Shown piece after piece: positions 24,580 to 33,471 of a DNA stretch of 64,000 bases. Under the pieces are notes generated by a model. The model ran no database searches. It was given only the letters and a program-made list of their open reading frames with translations, and was not told the origin of the DNA. This DNA is from CANKHA01 sp963750965 (GTDB lineage Bacteria; Pseudomonadota; Alphaproteobacteria; Rhizobiales; Xanthobacteraceae), in assembly GCA_963750965.1 (NCBI GenBank), contig CAVVSK010000024.1, positions 1 to 64,000 on the forward strand. Reading direction: 5' to 3'. How positions within the stretch are numbered: the stretch's first letter is position 1; each line of letters opens with the position of its first letter. The translations under genes and the position numbers were made by a program.

Positions 24580-25425
24580 CTAGTGCAATCTGATCAGGGC
24601 CAATCCGAACACGATCATCAGCGCGGCGATCACGCGCGCGGGCCGCAGCTGCTCCTTAAGGATGACGACGGAGATGACGGCGGCGAACAGCACGCTGGTT
24701 TCGCGCAACGCGGCAACGATAGCGATCGGCGCCACTGTCATGGCCCAGATCGCTATCCAGTAGGAGGTTACCGACAAGGCGCCGCCGAACAGGCCGGTTT
24801 TCCAATAGATCCGCGCTTCGGTGATAATCGATTGCCCGCGCCGCCATAGCGCGACGACCGCCATGCAGGAGCCATCGAGAAGGAAAAGAAGCGCCGCATA
24901 AGCGTGGGCATTGCCCGATACGCGGGCGCCGATACCGTCCGTCAGCGAATAGCCGCAGATCGTAACCGCAGTAAAAAAAGCGAAGCCGACAGCGCGGCGG
25001 TCGATGCGTGTGAGATCGCGCCCGCCGCGGATCGACAGCAGGAAAACACCGGAGACCAGACTCAAAATGCCGAGCCAGCCAAAGAGGCCGATGTCCTCCC
25101 CCAGCGCCGTGGTCGAAATCACCGCCGTCATCAGCGGGGCGGCCCCGCGCGCGATGGGGTAGACTTGGCTGAGATCGCCGGTGCGGTAGGCCTCGGTGAG
25201 ACCGTAATAATAAGCCAGATGCAGGATGATCGAAGCGACGAGCCAGGGCCAGGAAACGATTGGCGCAAAGCCTACGAAAGGCAGCGCCGCCGCGGCGATC
25301 AACCCGCTGGCAACCGTGATCAGCGCGTTGGCGGCAAAAGGATCAAGCCGGATCTTGAGAAGCGAATTCCAGCTGGCATGACAGAGCGCCGCGAAAAGGA
25401 CGGCGGCAAAAACGAAGGGGTCCAT
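24580..25425 (-). CDS. EamA/DMT-superfamily membrane transporter
   Basis: A 281-residue integral membrane protein with about ten hydrophobic helices in two EamA repeats. The first repeat has SWNSLLKIRLDPF near the N terminus and ARGAAPLMTAVISTTALGED at its end. The second ends with LRETSVLFAAVISVVILKEQL, the typical closing helix region. Such proteins export or import small metabolites. The substrate is unknown. It is transcribed towards lysR on the other strand, so it is not part of the phosphonate operon. Confidence 0.9.
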   Translation of the reverse strand: MDPFVFAAVLFAALCHASWNSLLKIRLDPFAANALITVASGLIAAAALPFVGFAPIVSWPWLVASIILHLAYYYGLTEAYRTGDLSQVYPIARGAAPLMTAVISTTALGEDIGLFGWLGILSLVSGVFLLSIRGGRDLTRIDRRAVGFAFFTAVTICGYSLTDGIGARVSGNAHAYAALLFLLDGSCMAVVALWRRGQSIITEARIYWKTGLFGGALSVTSYWIAIWAMTVAPIAIVAALRETSVLFAAVISVVILKEQLRPARVIAALMIVFGLALIRLH

Positions 25426-25589
25426 CTCACCCTTTCAGGTGCGCTACCGGTAGGGTCGTACGTGTCGCGCCGACGCTAGCACTGCTGGCGCTGTCACAAA
25501 ACTGTAACAAAACATAATTCCGGGAATGTTGAGCATCCTAGCGCCGAAATGTTAGTTTGAACGGTCAAAGCCACCGGCGGGGGATCCAT

Positions 25590-25943
25590 ATGGCCAGTAA
25601 ACAAGTTGAAGCGCGCAAGAAGACGTTGAAGAAGCAGATAAAGGAGCTGAAAGCGGAATTGCGCGAGCTGAAATCCAAGTCGGCCGCGGACAAAAAGAAA
25701 AAGCGCACGAAGAAGGAAAGCGCCAAGGCTGAAAAGCCGAAAGCCAAAGCTGTGGCAGCGCCGAAGCCAGCGGCTGTGACAGCGTCGAAGCCGGCGGCTG
25801 TGGCAACGCCGAAGCCGGCGGCTGTAGCAGCGCCGAAGCCGGCGGCTGTAGCAGCGCCGAAGCCGGCGGCTGTGGCAGCGCCGAAGCCAGCGGCACCCCT
25901 CAAGGCAGAACCCCCAGCAATAAAAAAAACAGCGCTCACATGA
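25590..25943 (+). CDS. Lys-rich coiled-coil protein with KPAAVAAP repeats (histone H1-like tail)
   Basis: A 117-residue protein. Residues 1-35 are a charged amphipathic helix rich in Lys and Glu (RKKTLKKQIKELKAELREL). A basic segment follows, then six tandem eight-residue repeats related to VAAPKPAA (residues about 55-102) and a short Ala/Pro tail. The composition resembles the Lys/Pro/Ala tails of bacterial histone H1-like and PhaF-like proteins, which bind DNA or granules, but no globular domain can be named. The ATG at 25590 has GGGGGATC before it. A minus-strand open frame opposite the repeats is a composition artefact. Confidence 0.75.
   Translation: MASKQVEARKKTLKKQIKELKAELRELKSKSAADKKKKRTKKESAKAEKPKAKAVAAPKPAAVTASKPAAVATPKPAAVAAPKPAAVAAPKPAAVAAPKPAAPLKAEPPAIKKTALT
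25752..25895 (+). repeat. Six tandem 24-bp units encoding VAAPKPAA
   Basis: Six in-frame copies of a 24-base unit lie head to tail inside the coding region. Units 4 and 5 are identical, and the others differ by one to four bases. The near identity suggests recent expansion or contraction by slippage, so copy number may vary between strains. Confidence 0.85.
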
Positions 25944-26120
25944 TGTCTGCGCCGGCCACCTCGACGGGAGCATGCTGGTCCGTCAAAGACCAGCGGAGCT
26001 TATTGCTCTGACCTGAACTCGGAACGTCGACATGACGATGACGTCGGCGCCAACTCAGGCGCTTACATCCTGCAAGGAACCGGTTGCGCGCTGCCTCGCC
26101 GATTGACCTCATGCGGCGTT

Positions 26121-26149
26121 TTCATCACAATTTCGCATCATCGTATAAT
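26121..26149 (+). promoter_or_regulatory. Candidate sigma-70 promoter upstream of binding-protein gene
   Basis: A perfect TATAAT lies at 26144-26149, unusual in this GC-rich context, with a weak TTCATC 17 bases upstream. It sits about 58 bases before the ATG at 26208. The rest of the 25944-26207 gap shows no convincing gene. Confidence 0.4.
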
Positions 26150-26207
26150 CGGCGCGCCTCCATCAGGCTTGGCGGCTGCACATGAAAACCGTCGGGAGGA
26201 AACAACA

Positions 26208-27304
26208 ATGAAGAACGTATGTGCGCTGCTGCTGACACTGCTCGCCCTGTTGCCGGTCAGCGCCGCGGCACAGAACGCCGCCTGGAAGCAATCCTGGGAA
26301 GAGACGCTCGCCGCTGCAAAGGAAGAAGGCAAAGTGGTGGTTTCCGGCCCGCCCAGCCAGGAACTTCGTAAGGTTCTGCCGTCCGCCTTTAAGGCGCGCT
26401 ACGGGATCAACATGGAATATCTCGGCGGCCGCAGCACCGAGTCGGCGGCGCGCATGCGCGCGGAACGTCACGCCGGCATTCACTCCATTGACGTCGTCTT
26501 TGCCGGCATCCAAAGCATGGCCTTGACCTTCCATCGCGAGAAGATGCTGCAACCGCTGAAACCGGCGCTGCAACTGCCGGAAGTGGTCGACGGCAAGAAA
26601 TGGAAGAAGGGAAAGCTCTGGTTCGCTGATCCGGAGGAGCTGTACATCCTGCGGCTTGCGAACACCGTGACGACGATGTTCCACATCAATACCAAGGACG
26701 TGAAGCCCGGTGAATTACGCTCGGTCAAGGACCTGCTGAATCCCAAATGGAAGGGAAAGATCGCACTGCAGGACCCACGATTCCCGGAAGCGGCAGCAAC
26801 CAGGCCGCCCATCTTTATTTCCAGCATGGTGAGGATTTCGTCAAACAGCTTTATGTCGACCAGAAACCGATGATCAGCCGCGACACCCGCCAAATCACCG
26901 ACGGACTTGCGCGCGGCATCTATCCGATCTCGCTTGGCGCCGAAGATGCCGATGTAGAGAAGCTGCGCAAGGAGGGCATACCAGTCGCGATCCTTGAAAA
27001 CCTTACCGACCTCTATCCCGAGATTTCCGCCAGCTTCGGCCAGGTCGCCATCATCGACAACGCTCCGCATCCAAACGCGGCAAAGGTGTTCGTGAATTGG
27101 ATCGCGTCTAAGGAGGGCAACGAAGTGTTCAACCGTGCCATGGGCACCGTCCCCACCCGAAACGACATCGACGAAAGCCATCTGCCTCCGGAGATCATTC
27201 CGAAAGACGGCGTGCAGTATTTCGACACCTATGACTGGGAATTCACCGTCACCAAAAAAGAGATGGTGCGCCAGCGCATGAAGGAATTGCTTTCGGCGCG
27301 TTGA
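26208..27304 (+). pseudogene. ABC transporter substrate-binding protein (iron/AfuA-like class), single frameshift
   Basis: A periplasmic binding protein of the Fe(III)/small-anion class. ATG 26208 follows GGGAGGA, and a signal peptide (LLTLLALLPVSAAAQNA) leads into KQSWEETLAAAKEEGKVVV. The frame breaks near 26770-26780. Upstream reads KWKGKIALQD and downstream reads PTIPGSGSNQAAHLYF in another frame, continuing to KEMVRQRMKELLSAR. Adding one C to the CCC after GGA restores a chain of about 366 residues. No permease or ATPase gene accompanies it. Its stop overlaps the start of the nirK frame. Confidence 0.83.
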
Positions 27305-29017
27305 GTTCCGTTCGCGGACTTGCAATCCCGAATCCGTTCTCTACCCCCTTGATTATCGAAGTCTATCGCAAATGTCAGGCATGCCATTCGCTCGAGCCCG
27401 GCAAGAACACCTTGGGCCCGAGCCTAGCCGGCATCGTCGGGAAGAAAGCGGCCAGCGATCCGGTATATGCCTATTCTCCAGCTCTAAGAAATTCGGGCAT
27501 GACCTGGGACGTCACGACGCTTGATCGTTACCTTCTCGACCCGCAGAAGACCGTCCCTGGCAATAAAATGCCATTCCCGGGATTGAAGACCGATAATGAG
27601 CGAAAGGACGTGATTGCTTACCTTGCCGCGACTACGTCCTCAACCGCAACACCGCCGGCCGAGAGCAGGATCGCGCAAACTGCCCCGACACCAACACAGC
27701 AGGCGACGCCACAACAGAGACCTTCGGTCGCTTACATCCCGGACGTCCGCTATACGCTCCGGTCCGGCATCGCCGAAGGACGAATGGTCTATATTGGCGT
27801 TGGCGGCTCCATCGATGGCCAAATCAACCCGGTACTTTCCGCCGCCGAGGGTCAAGTAGTCCAAATGACCTTGATCAACGGTGAAGGGGCAGAACACGAC
27901 ATTGTTTTCCCCGAACAGAATGCAAGATCGCCTCGCATTACCGGACGAGGCAGCAGCACGACATTGGCATTTCGGGCCGAGCGCGCTGGCGATTTCACGT
28001 ATATTTGCAGCGTGCCTGGGCATCAGCTCGCAGGGATGCAAGGTCAATTTCTGGTCACTGCACGTCCACCAGCGCAAACGGTGGTTGAGGCGGTGATTTC
28101 ACGGGAAGCCACCGATTTGCCCCCGCCTGTTGGCAACCGCACGCCTCAAACGGTTCGGGTTGATCTGATCAGCGTGGAGTTGGAAGGCCGAACTCGCTGA
28201 TGGAGCGACCTTCGGCTACTGGACCTTTAATGGAAAGGTTCCTGGCCCCTTCCTGCGCGTTCGCGTCGGCGATACGGTGGAAGCCCATCTCAAGAATGCG
28301 GGCGACAGCAGCATGATCCATTCGGTCGACTTTCATGCCGCAACCGGTCCGGGCGGTGGGGCTGCGGCGACGCAAGTCGATCCCGGCCATGAAAAGGTGG
28401 TCAAGTTCAAAGCTCTCGCCCCGGGGCTTTATGTCTACCACTGCGCCACGCCCATGGTTGCTCACCACATAGCCAATGGCATGTACGGCTTGATTCTGGT
28501 CGAGCCGGAGGGCGGACTTCTTCCTGTTGATCATGAACTTTACGTTATGCAGGGCGAAATCTACACCGAAGCGCCGTTCGGCCAGCGCGGAAGCCAAGAT
28601 TTCAGCGTCGAGAAATTGCTTAATGAACGACCAGAATATTTCGTCTTTAACGGATCGGTGGGTGCGCTTTCCAAACTTCACCCAATGAAAGCCAAGGTTG
28701 GAGAAACCGTTCGCATTTATTTTGGTGTGGGAGGGCCCAACTACACGTCGTCGTTCCACGTGATCGGTGAGATTTTTGATCGTGTGTACAGTTTAGGCGA
28801 CGTGCAAAGCCCACCGGCGCGCGGCGTGCAAACGGTGACAGTTCCAGCTGGTGGGGCCACAATAGTTGAGTTCAAGCTTGAGGTTCCGGGCAATTACATC
28901 CTGGTCGACCATGCACTCTCACGTGCAGAACGGGGCCTTGTTGGAATTCTGCAGGTCGAAGGACCACCAAACCCGGAGATTTTTGACGGCAAGATTGAAG
29001 CCGGAGGCGCGCATTAG
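27301..29017 (+). pseudogene. nirK: Cytochrome c-cupredoxin-NirK fusion (copper nitrite reductase), frameshifted
   Basis: A copper nitrite reductase that reduces nitrite to nitric oxide, with extra electron-transfer domains at its N terminus. In order: a class I cytochrome c (haem site CQACH at residues 25-29, axial Met90 in NKMPFPG), a Thr/Pro/Gln linker, a blue-copper domain (GAEHDIVF; YICSVPGHQLAGM), then the two NirK cupredoxin domains. These hold both copper sites: IHSVDFH, YVYHCATPM, HHIANGM, SSFHVIGEIF and ILVDHALS. The frame breaks at 28191-28192. Dropping one A gives EGRLADGATFGYWTFNGK and restores the protein. No signal peptide is present, although the enzyme should be periplasmic, so the 5' end looks truncated or rearranged. 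Confidence 0.88.
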
Positions 29018-29147
29018 ACTCGCGAAGACTTCATTGAAGCTCCGAGATGACCGAGGCCATCTCGTCATTTTCTCTCTGCCCCTTGTTATGGAAGGTGTTC
29101 TTCTGTAATATCTGCCACTGCTCAACGGCGTTACTTTTCGGAGCCGA

Positions 29148-29348
29148 ATGATGCAATCCGACACTTCCTCCGCGGCAGATTCACCCTTTGACGCAGCAGA
29201 TGACATCGACGAGACGGCACTAGCGGACGTAATGCGTTCGGTCCCGCTTGGTGCCGCCGTCCTCGCGGGGACGGCCGTTGCACTGCTCGTACTCGGCTAT
29301 CTGGCGGTTTACCTCCTGGTCTTCATTCCGCGCGGCACCGTGGGTTGA
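29148..29348 (+). CDS. Small single-span membrane protein of the oxidase operon
   Basis: A 66-residue protein with an acidic N-terminal half (residues 1-30) and one transmembrane helix (about 33-58, GAAVLAGTAVALLVLGYLAV). It starts at ATG 29148 after GGAG and ends three bases before the CuA subunit gene. Small single-helix subunits are common beside B-family haem-copper oxidases, so I infer an accessory subunit or assembly role. I do not recognise a named family. Confidence 0.7.
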   Translation: MMQSDTSSAADSPFDAADDIDETALADVMRSVPLGAAVLAGTAVALLVLGYLAVYLLVFIPRGTVG

Positions 29349-29351
29349 GCG

Positions 29352-29909
29352 ATGTCTCAAACTCACCCGGAAATGCACGAGCGACGAATACTGCACACGG
29401 AGTTGATCTGGTCCTTCGGCGTCGGCATCTTTGTCGCCGCCTCCTTGAGTATGATCCTGTTCACGGCTTTCACGATCAGCGTCAATCCTCCCAGCAACGT
29501 CGAGCGGATCGATCCAAAGACGCTTCATCTGTCCGGCGAATTCGCCGAACATAATTTAGGCACCACAGTCGGATCCGACGGCAGCGTCACCGTACGCGCG
29601 ATTGCGACCCAATTCATGTTTCTTCCACGCTGCATCGTGGTCCCGGCGAACCGGCGCGTGACGCTGCGCTTTGCATCTCCGGATGTGATCCATGGACTGC
29701 TCATCACCGGCACCAATGTTAATACCATGGTGGTGCCCGGCTTCGTATCGCAGGTGCATACCGAATTCACCCGCGCCGGCGATCTTCTGATGCCCTGTCA
29801 CGAATATTGCGGCCTGGGCCATAGCGAGATGTGGGCGAACGTCCAGGTGGTGGCGCAGGACGAGTTCAAACCGGGTCCCGACGGGAGGATTTCCTGTGCG
29901 CAACGCTGA
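29352..29909 (+). CDS. Haem-copper oxidase subunit II with CuA site
   Basis: A 185-residue subunit with one N-terminal membrane helix (about residues 18-40, WSFGVGIFVAASLSMILFTAF) and a periplasmic cupredoxin domain. The dinuclear CuA ligands are in CHEYCGLGHSEMWA, with the upstream His in SPDVIHGLLI. The short form with one helix is typical of B-family (ba3) oxidases. The stop overlaps the subunit I start by 14 bases. It would accept electrons from the diheme cytochrome c or the cupredoxin domain encoded alongside. Confidence 0.92.
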   Translation: MSQTHPEMHERRILHTELIWSFGVGIFVAASLSMILFTAFTISVNPPSNVERIDPKTLHLSGEFAEHNLGTTVGSDGSVTVRAIATQFMFLPRCIVVPANRRVTLRFASPDVIHGLLITGTNVNTMVVPGFVSQVHTEFTRAGDLLMPCHEYCGLGHSEMWANVQVVAQDEFKPGPDGRISCAQR

Positions 29910-31512
29910 GCGACTTTGTCTGGCGCATTTCTGGGTGGCCTTCGCCGCCTTCCTCTTCGCCTGCGCGATCGGCACCTGGCAGATGTGGGTGCGCAGTCCA
30001 CTCGGCGCCAACGTGGGCACACCCGGCCAGTATTTTATGTCGGTCACCGCGCATGGCGTGTCGATGGCCTATGTACTGACGACATTTTTCATCATGGGAT
30101 TTGGCTATTTCGTCGCGGTTACCGCGCTCGACCGGGCACTTCCCGGCAAGCTTTGGGCCTGGGCAGCATATTGGGTGGCGCTTCTTGGGGTCGTGCTGAC
30201 GGTCATCCCGATCGCGACCGGCCAAGCCTCCGTACTTTTCACCTTCTATCCGCCACTGACCGCAAGCGCATGGTTTTACATCGGTCTCGTGCTCGTCGTC
30301 GCCGCATCCTGGATCTGGTGTGTCCTGATGCTCATAGCGATGACGCAGTGGAAACGGGAAAATCCCGGACGTCCGGTTCCGCTAGCGATGTTCGCTACCG
30401 TCGCCAACGCCGTGATGTGGTTATGGACGACGGTCGGCGTCGCGGTGGAACTTGTATTTCAGGTGATCCCGGCGGCCCTCGGACTTGTTCAAACCATCGA
30501 TGTCGGTCTGGCGCGGACGCTTTTTTCCTGGACGCTGCATGCGATCGTCTATTTCTGGCTCATTCCCGCTTACATCGCTTTTTACACCATGGCCCCACGC
30601 GCAGCCGGCGGCAGACTATACAGCGACACCATGGGGCGCCTGACGTTCATCCTTTTTCTGATCTACAGCCTGCCCGTTGGCATGCACCATCTGCTGATGG
30701 ATCCGGAGCATGGCAACGCCACCAAGTTTATCCAGGTGCTGCTCACGGCCTTCGTCGCGGTTCCTACGCTGCTCACCATCTTTACAATCACTGCCTCGCT
30801 GGAAATCGCAGGGCGTCTGCGCGGTGGGCGGGGGATCTTCGGCTGGATCGCCGCTTTGCCGTGGGAGCGGCCGATGGTGCTTGCCACCGGTCTTAGCTTC
30901 GTCATGCTCGGCTTCGGCGGCTTCGGTGGCATCATCAACATGGGCTACGGCATGAATGCGATGGTGCACAATACTTCTTGGGTCACCGCGCATTTCCATC
31001 TGATCTTCGGCGGCTCCGTCGTCATCATGTATTTCGCGATAGCCTACGCGATCTGGCCGCGGCTTACCGGGCGCGAGTATCAATCGCTGGCACCCCTGCG
31101 CTTGCAGCTTTGGCTGTGGTTTCTCGGCATGATGATCATGACCTTGCCGTGGCATTGGCTGGGCTTGCAGGGGCAGTGGCGTCGGGTTGCCAACTTCAAC
31201 TATGCCGATCCGATTATCGCGGCCTGGGGACCGTGGGTTATCGTCTCATTTGCCGGCGGCATTATTCTGCTGGCCTCAGCGGTACTGTTTGTCCGAAACC
31301 TGGCGGCGCTCCACCGCGGTCCCGTTTTGGGCATCGTGCGGCCGCTCTATGCGCTGGCGGTGCATCCGCCGCTTCGGGTCCCCGCTGCGCTCAACGGATT
31401 CGCGCTGTGGAATGTGCTGGTGCTCGTGCTCATGATAGCCGCTTATGGCTATCCGATCGCGCAGTTCCTGATCGACCCGTCGCCGGGCGCGATTGTTCAT
31501 CGGGTACGATAG
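29896..31512 (+). CDS. B-family (ba3-type) haem-copper oxidase subunit I
   Basis: A 538-residue catalytic subunit with about 13 hydrophobic helices. Low-spin haem ligands are His53 (TAHGVS) and His368, and the active-site haem ligand is His366 (TAHFHL). CuB ligands are His215 and the His264/265 pair (VGMHHLLMDPE). The residue equivalent to the cross-linked tyrosine is kept (Tyr219 in LHAIVYFWLIPAY), which favours oxygen reduction over nitric oxide reduction. The usual GHP before it is LHA. Placement after nirK leaves an NO-related role open (inference). GTG start. Confidence 0.9.
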   Translation: MRNAERLCLAHFWVAFAAFLFACAIGTWQMWVRSPLGANVGTPGQYFMSVTAHGVSMAYVLTTFFIMGFGYFVAVTALDRALPGKLWAWAAYWVALLGVVLTVIPIATGQASVLFTFYPPLTASAWFYIGLVLVVAASWIWCVLMLIAMTQWKRENPGRPVPLAMFATVANAVMWLWTTVGVAVELVFQVIPAALGLVQTIDVGLARTLFSWTLHAIVYFWLIPAYIAFYTMAPRAAGGRLYSDTMGRLTFILFLIYSLPVGMHHLLMDPEHGNATKFIQVLLTAFVAVPTLLTIFTITASLEIAGRLRGGRGIFGWIAALPWERPMVLATGLSFVMLGFGGFGGIINMGYGMNAMVHNTSWVTAHFHLIFGGSVVIMYFAIAYAIWPRLTGREYQSLAPLRLQLWLWFLGMMIMTLPWHWLGLQGQWRRVANFNYADPIIAAWGPWVIVSFAGGIILLASAVLFVRNLAALHRGPVLGIVRPLYALAVHPPLRVPAALNGFALWNVLVLVLMIAAYGYPIAQFLIDPSPGAIVHRVR

Positions 31513-31520
31513 GGCAGCTC

Positions 31521-32357
31521 ATGTCGGACACTGTCCCTCCTCCTTCCGAACCGCACGTACTCGACCAGCCATGGCGGATGTGGGCCAGCGTCGCCGTCAT
31601 CGGAATCCTGCTCAGCGGCATCCTGCTTGGCGTGCTGGTGATTCCGATCGTCCAGGGCCGGAGCGTGGGCATCGATGCCTATACCGCGATCTGCCGGGCG
31701 CTCGGCATTCTTCCGGGATCACCGGCACAACCTCAGCCACCGACCCCATTGCCGGGAATACCGGTATCGCAGGTCACCTGGACCTCCGATCTCCTGCAGA
31801 TTCTTGCCCGCGCCGATGTCCGGCGAGGGCATGCCAAGGTGCAGGAAGTTTGCGTCGCCTGCCATGGCGAGAAAGGCGACTCCATCGGGGTCGAGTTTCC
31901 CCACCTCGCCGGACAATCCGGCACCGCGATTTACAAGCAGCTCTTCGATTACCGGACCGGCAGCCGCGCACATCCGATGATGACGGACGTTGCCAAGGCG
32001 CTGGATGAATCGGCAATTGCCGACGTCGCCGCCTATTACGCCGGACAGCCGCAGCGAAATCCCAATCCCGTAACGCTGGCTGAAGCTCCGCCTGCCATCG
32101 TGCAGCTTGTCGAACTAGGCGACCCGAAGCGTAATATGGCGCCTTGCGCATCATGCCATCGAGCCGGCGCAGGAGGGCCGATCGAGACTCCCGTACTCGC
32201 GGAGCAAAGGGCGGAATACATCGTGCAACAGCTTAAGCTCTACGCATCGGGCGAGCGCCGCAATGATGTCTATGCACGGATGAGGACCATTGCTGCACAG
32301 TTGACCGACGAAGAAATCCGCGGGCTCGCGGCCTATTACCGCGCCGGCTTCAGATAA
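31521..32357 (+). CDS. Membrane-anchored diheme cytochrome c (c4-like)
   Basis: A 278-residue protein with a single N-terminal anchor helix (about residues 22-45) and two class I cytochrome c domains. Haem sites are CVACH (111-115) and CASCH (209-213). Axial methionines are probably in HPMMTD and in the RNDVYARMR region. ATG 31521 follows AGGGCAGCTC and lies nine bases after the subunit I stop. It probably delivers electrons to the CuA subunit. An in-frame extension further upstream overlaps subunit I and is not coding. Confidence 0.9.
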   Translation: MSDTVPPPSEPHVLDQPWRMWASVAVIGILLSGILLGVLVIPIVQGRSVGIDAYTAICRALGILPGSPAQPQPPTPLPGIPVSQVTWTSDLLQILARADVRRGHAKVQEVCVACHGEKGDSIGVEFPHLAGQSGTAIYKQLFDYRTGSRAHPMMTDVAKALDESAIADVAAYYAGQPQRNPNPVTLAEAPPAIVQLVELGDPKRNMAPCASCHRAGAGGPIETPVLAEQRAEYIVQQLKLYASGERRNDVYARMRTIAAQLTDEEIRGLAAYYRAGFR

Positions 32358-32470
32358 TTCGAAGCAGCCCTGATTTATAAGCCCATAAGCCTCCGAGCTG
32401 GGCTCGACTGTCACGTTCACCTCCATTAGTTTGCGCGATCTTCCGCCAACACGTGGGGCAGGCAACAAAC

Positions 32471-33436
32471 ATGCTGAACATGGGGATCATCGGCCTTGGC
32501 GGCTGGGGACGCCGGCTGGTCGAATCAGTGCAGGGCAAAAGCGACCGCATCCGCTTTGCCGCAGGGGTCACCGCAACGCCGGCCAAGGCCGAATCATTTG
32601 CAACCAAACACGGTTTCAAAGTCAGTGACGACCTAAGATCAATGCTGGCCGATGCGTCGATCGATGCGGTGGTTTCGTCCGGACCGGCCGGATTGCACGC
32701 GGCACATTCGCTGGCCGCATTGGAGGCCGGAAAGCCAGTATTGGCGGTCAAACCGATGGCTCTCAAGCGGGCCGACGCCGAGGCCTTGCGTACCGCGTCT
32801 CAGAAGCACCAAGTGTTGCTGGCGCTTGGTTACAACCGTTGCTTTTTCCCTGCCGTGGCAGAGCTGCGCCGCCGGGTCGCCGCCGGCGACCTCGGCACCC
32901 TTCTGCACATGGAAGGAAATTTCTGTGTCGACCGCTATTTCAAGCTCAAGCCCGGCGCCGATTGGAAGACGGATTCGAGTCAGGTATTGGCCGGTGCGCT
33001 GGCCGATCACCCGCTCTATGCCATGATCGAGCTGCTAGGTCCGGTGGCTGAAGTCGTCTCGCAGGCCTCGACGCGGGCAACCAAGCTACCAATTGCCGAT
33101 GCGACCGCGACGCTTCTGCGTTTTACGAGCGGCGCCAGCGGACTTTTGACCGCCATCGGCGCTACCGCGACCTACGAGAGAACGACTGTATTCGGCTCCA
33201 AGGGCTGGGCCGAGATACGCGACGGCGAACAGTTCACCTTTCAACCGCTCGATGGTGAAGCCACCACCACCGATTATCCCGCCGCTGACCCAGAGAAGGC
33301 GGAACTCGAGGCCTTTGCAGCCGCGGTGACAGGCGAAAAGCCTTTCCCGGTGACCGTGGACGACGCGGTCCACGGCGTGGCCGTGTTGGAAGCGATCGAT
33401 CGGGCGGCAAAAACGGGCCAAGCGGTTAAAATCTGA
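32471..33436 (+). CDS. Gfo/Idh/MocA-family oxidoreductase
   Basis: A 321-residue NAD(P)-dependent sugar/inositol-type oxidoreductase. The Rossmann motif is MGIIGLGGWGRRL at the N terminus. The family's EKP-like motif appears as LAVKPMALKRADAEAL (Lys kept, Glu replaced by Val). The second domain begins near residue 118 (LGYNRCFFPAVAELRRRV). I used ATG 32471 because it opens directly into the first beta strand. The substrate is unknown. The downstream MFS gene is 35 bases away and may be cotranscribed. Confidence 0.9.
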   Translation: MLNMGIIGLGGWGRRLVESVQGKSDRIRFAAGVTATPAKAESFATKHGFKVSDDLRSMLADASIDAVVSSGPAGLHAAHSLAALEAGKPVLAVKPMALKRADAEALRTASQKHQVLLALGYNRCFFPAVAELRRRVAAGDLGTLLHMEGNFCVDRYFKLKPGADWKTDSSQVLAGALADHPLYAMIELLGPVAEVVSQASTRATKLPIADATATLLRFTSGASGLLTAIGATATYERTTVFGSKGWAEIRDGEQFTFQPLDGEATTTDYPAADPEKAELEAFAAAVTGEKPFPVTVDDAVHGVAVLEAIDRAAKTGQAVKI

Positions 33437-33471
33437 TCCGAACGTCTCGCGGCCCCAAGGAATTCGTCGAT

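Noticed and set aside
25752..25895. Possible CRISPR-like array
   Set aside because: Units abut without spacers and are in frame within a coding sequence, so this is a protein repeat.
25494..25973. Arg/Leu-rich minus-strand open frames opposite the KPA-repeat gene
   Set aside because: They arise from the 24-bp repeat read in reverse, and the plus-strand gene has the ribosome site and sensible composition.
27340..27365. TTGAT-type FNR/NNR box before nirK
   Set aside because: Only one half-site (TTGAT) is present, without a paired ATCAA at the right spacing, and it lies inside the reading frame.
29896..31512. Calling subunit I a nitric oxide reductase because it follows nirK
   Set aside because: The active-site tyrosine equivalent and the CuA subunit are present and NOR-specific glutamates are not evident, so B-family oxidase is the safer call.
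30978..31520. N-terminal extension of the diheme cytochrome c gene
   Set aside because: It overlaps subunit I in another frame and lacks recognisable sequence. ATG 31521 has a ribosome site and opens into the anchor helix.
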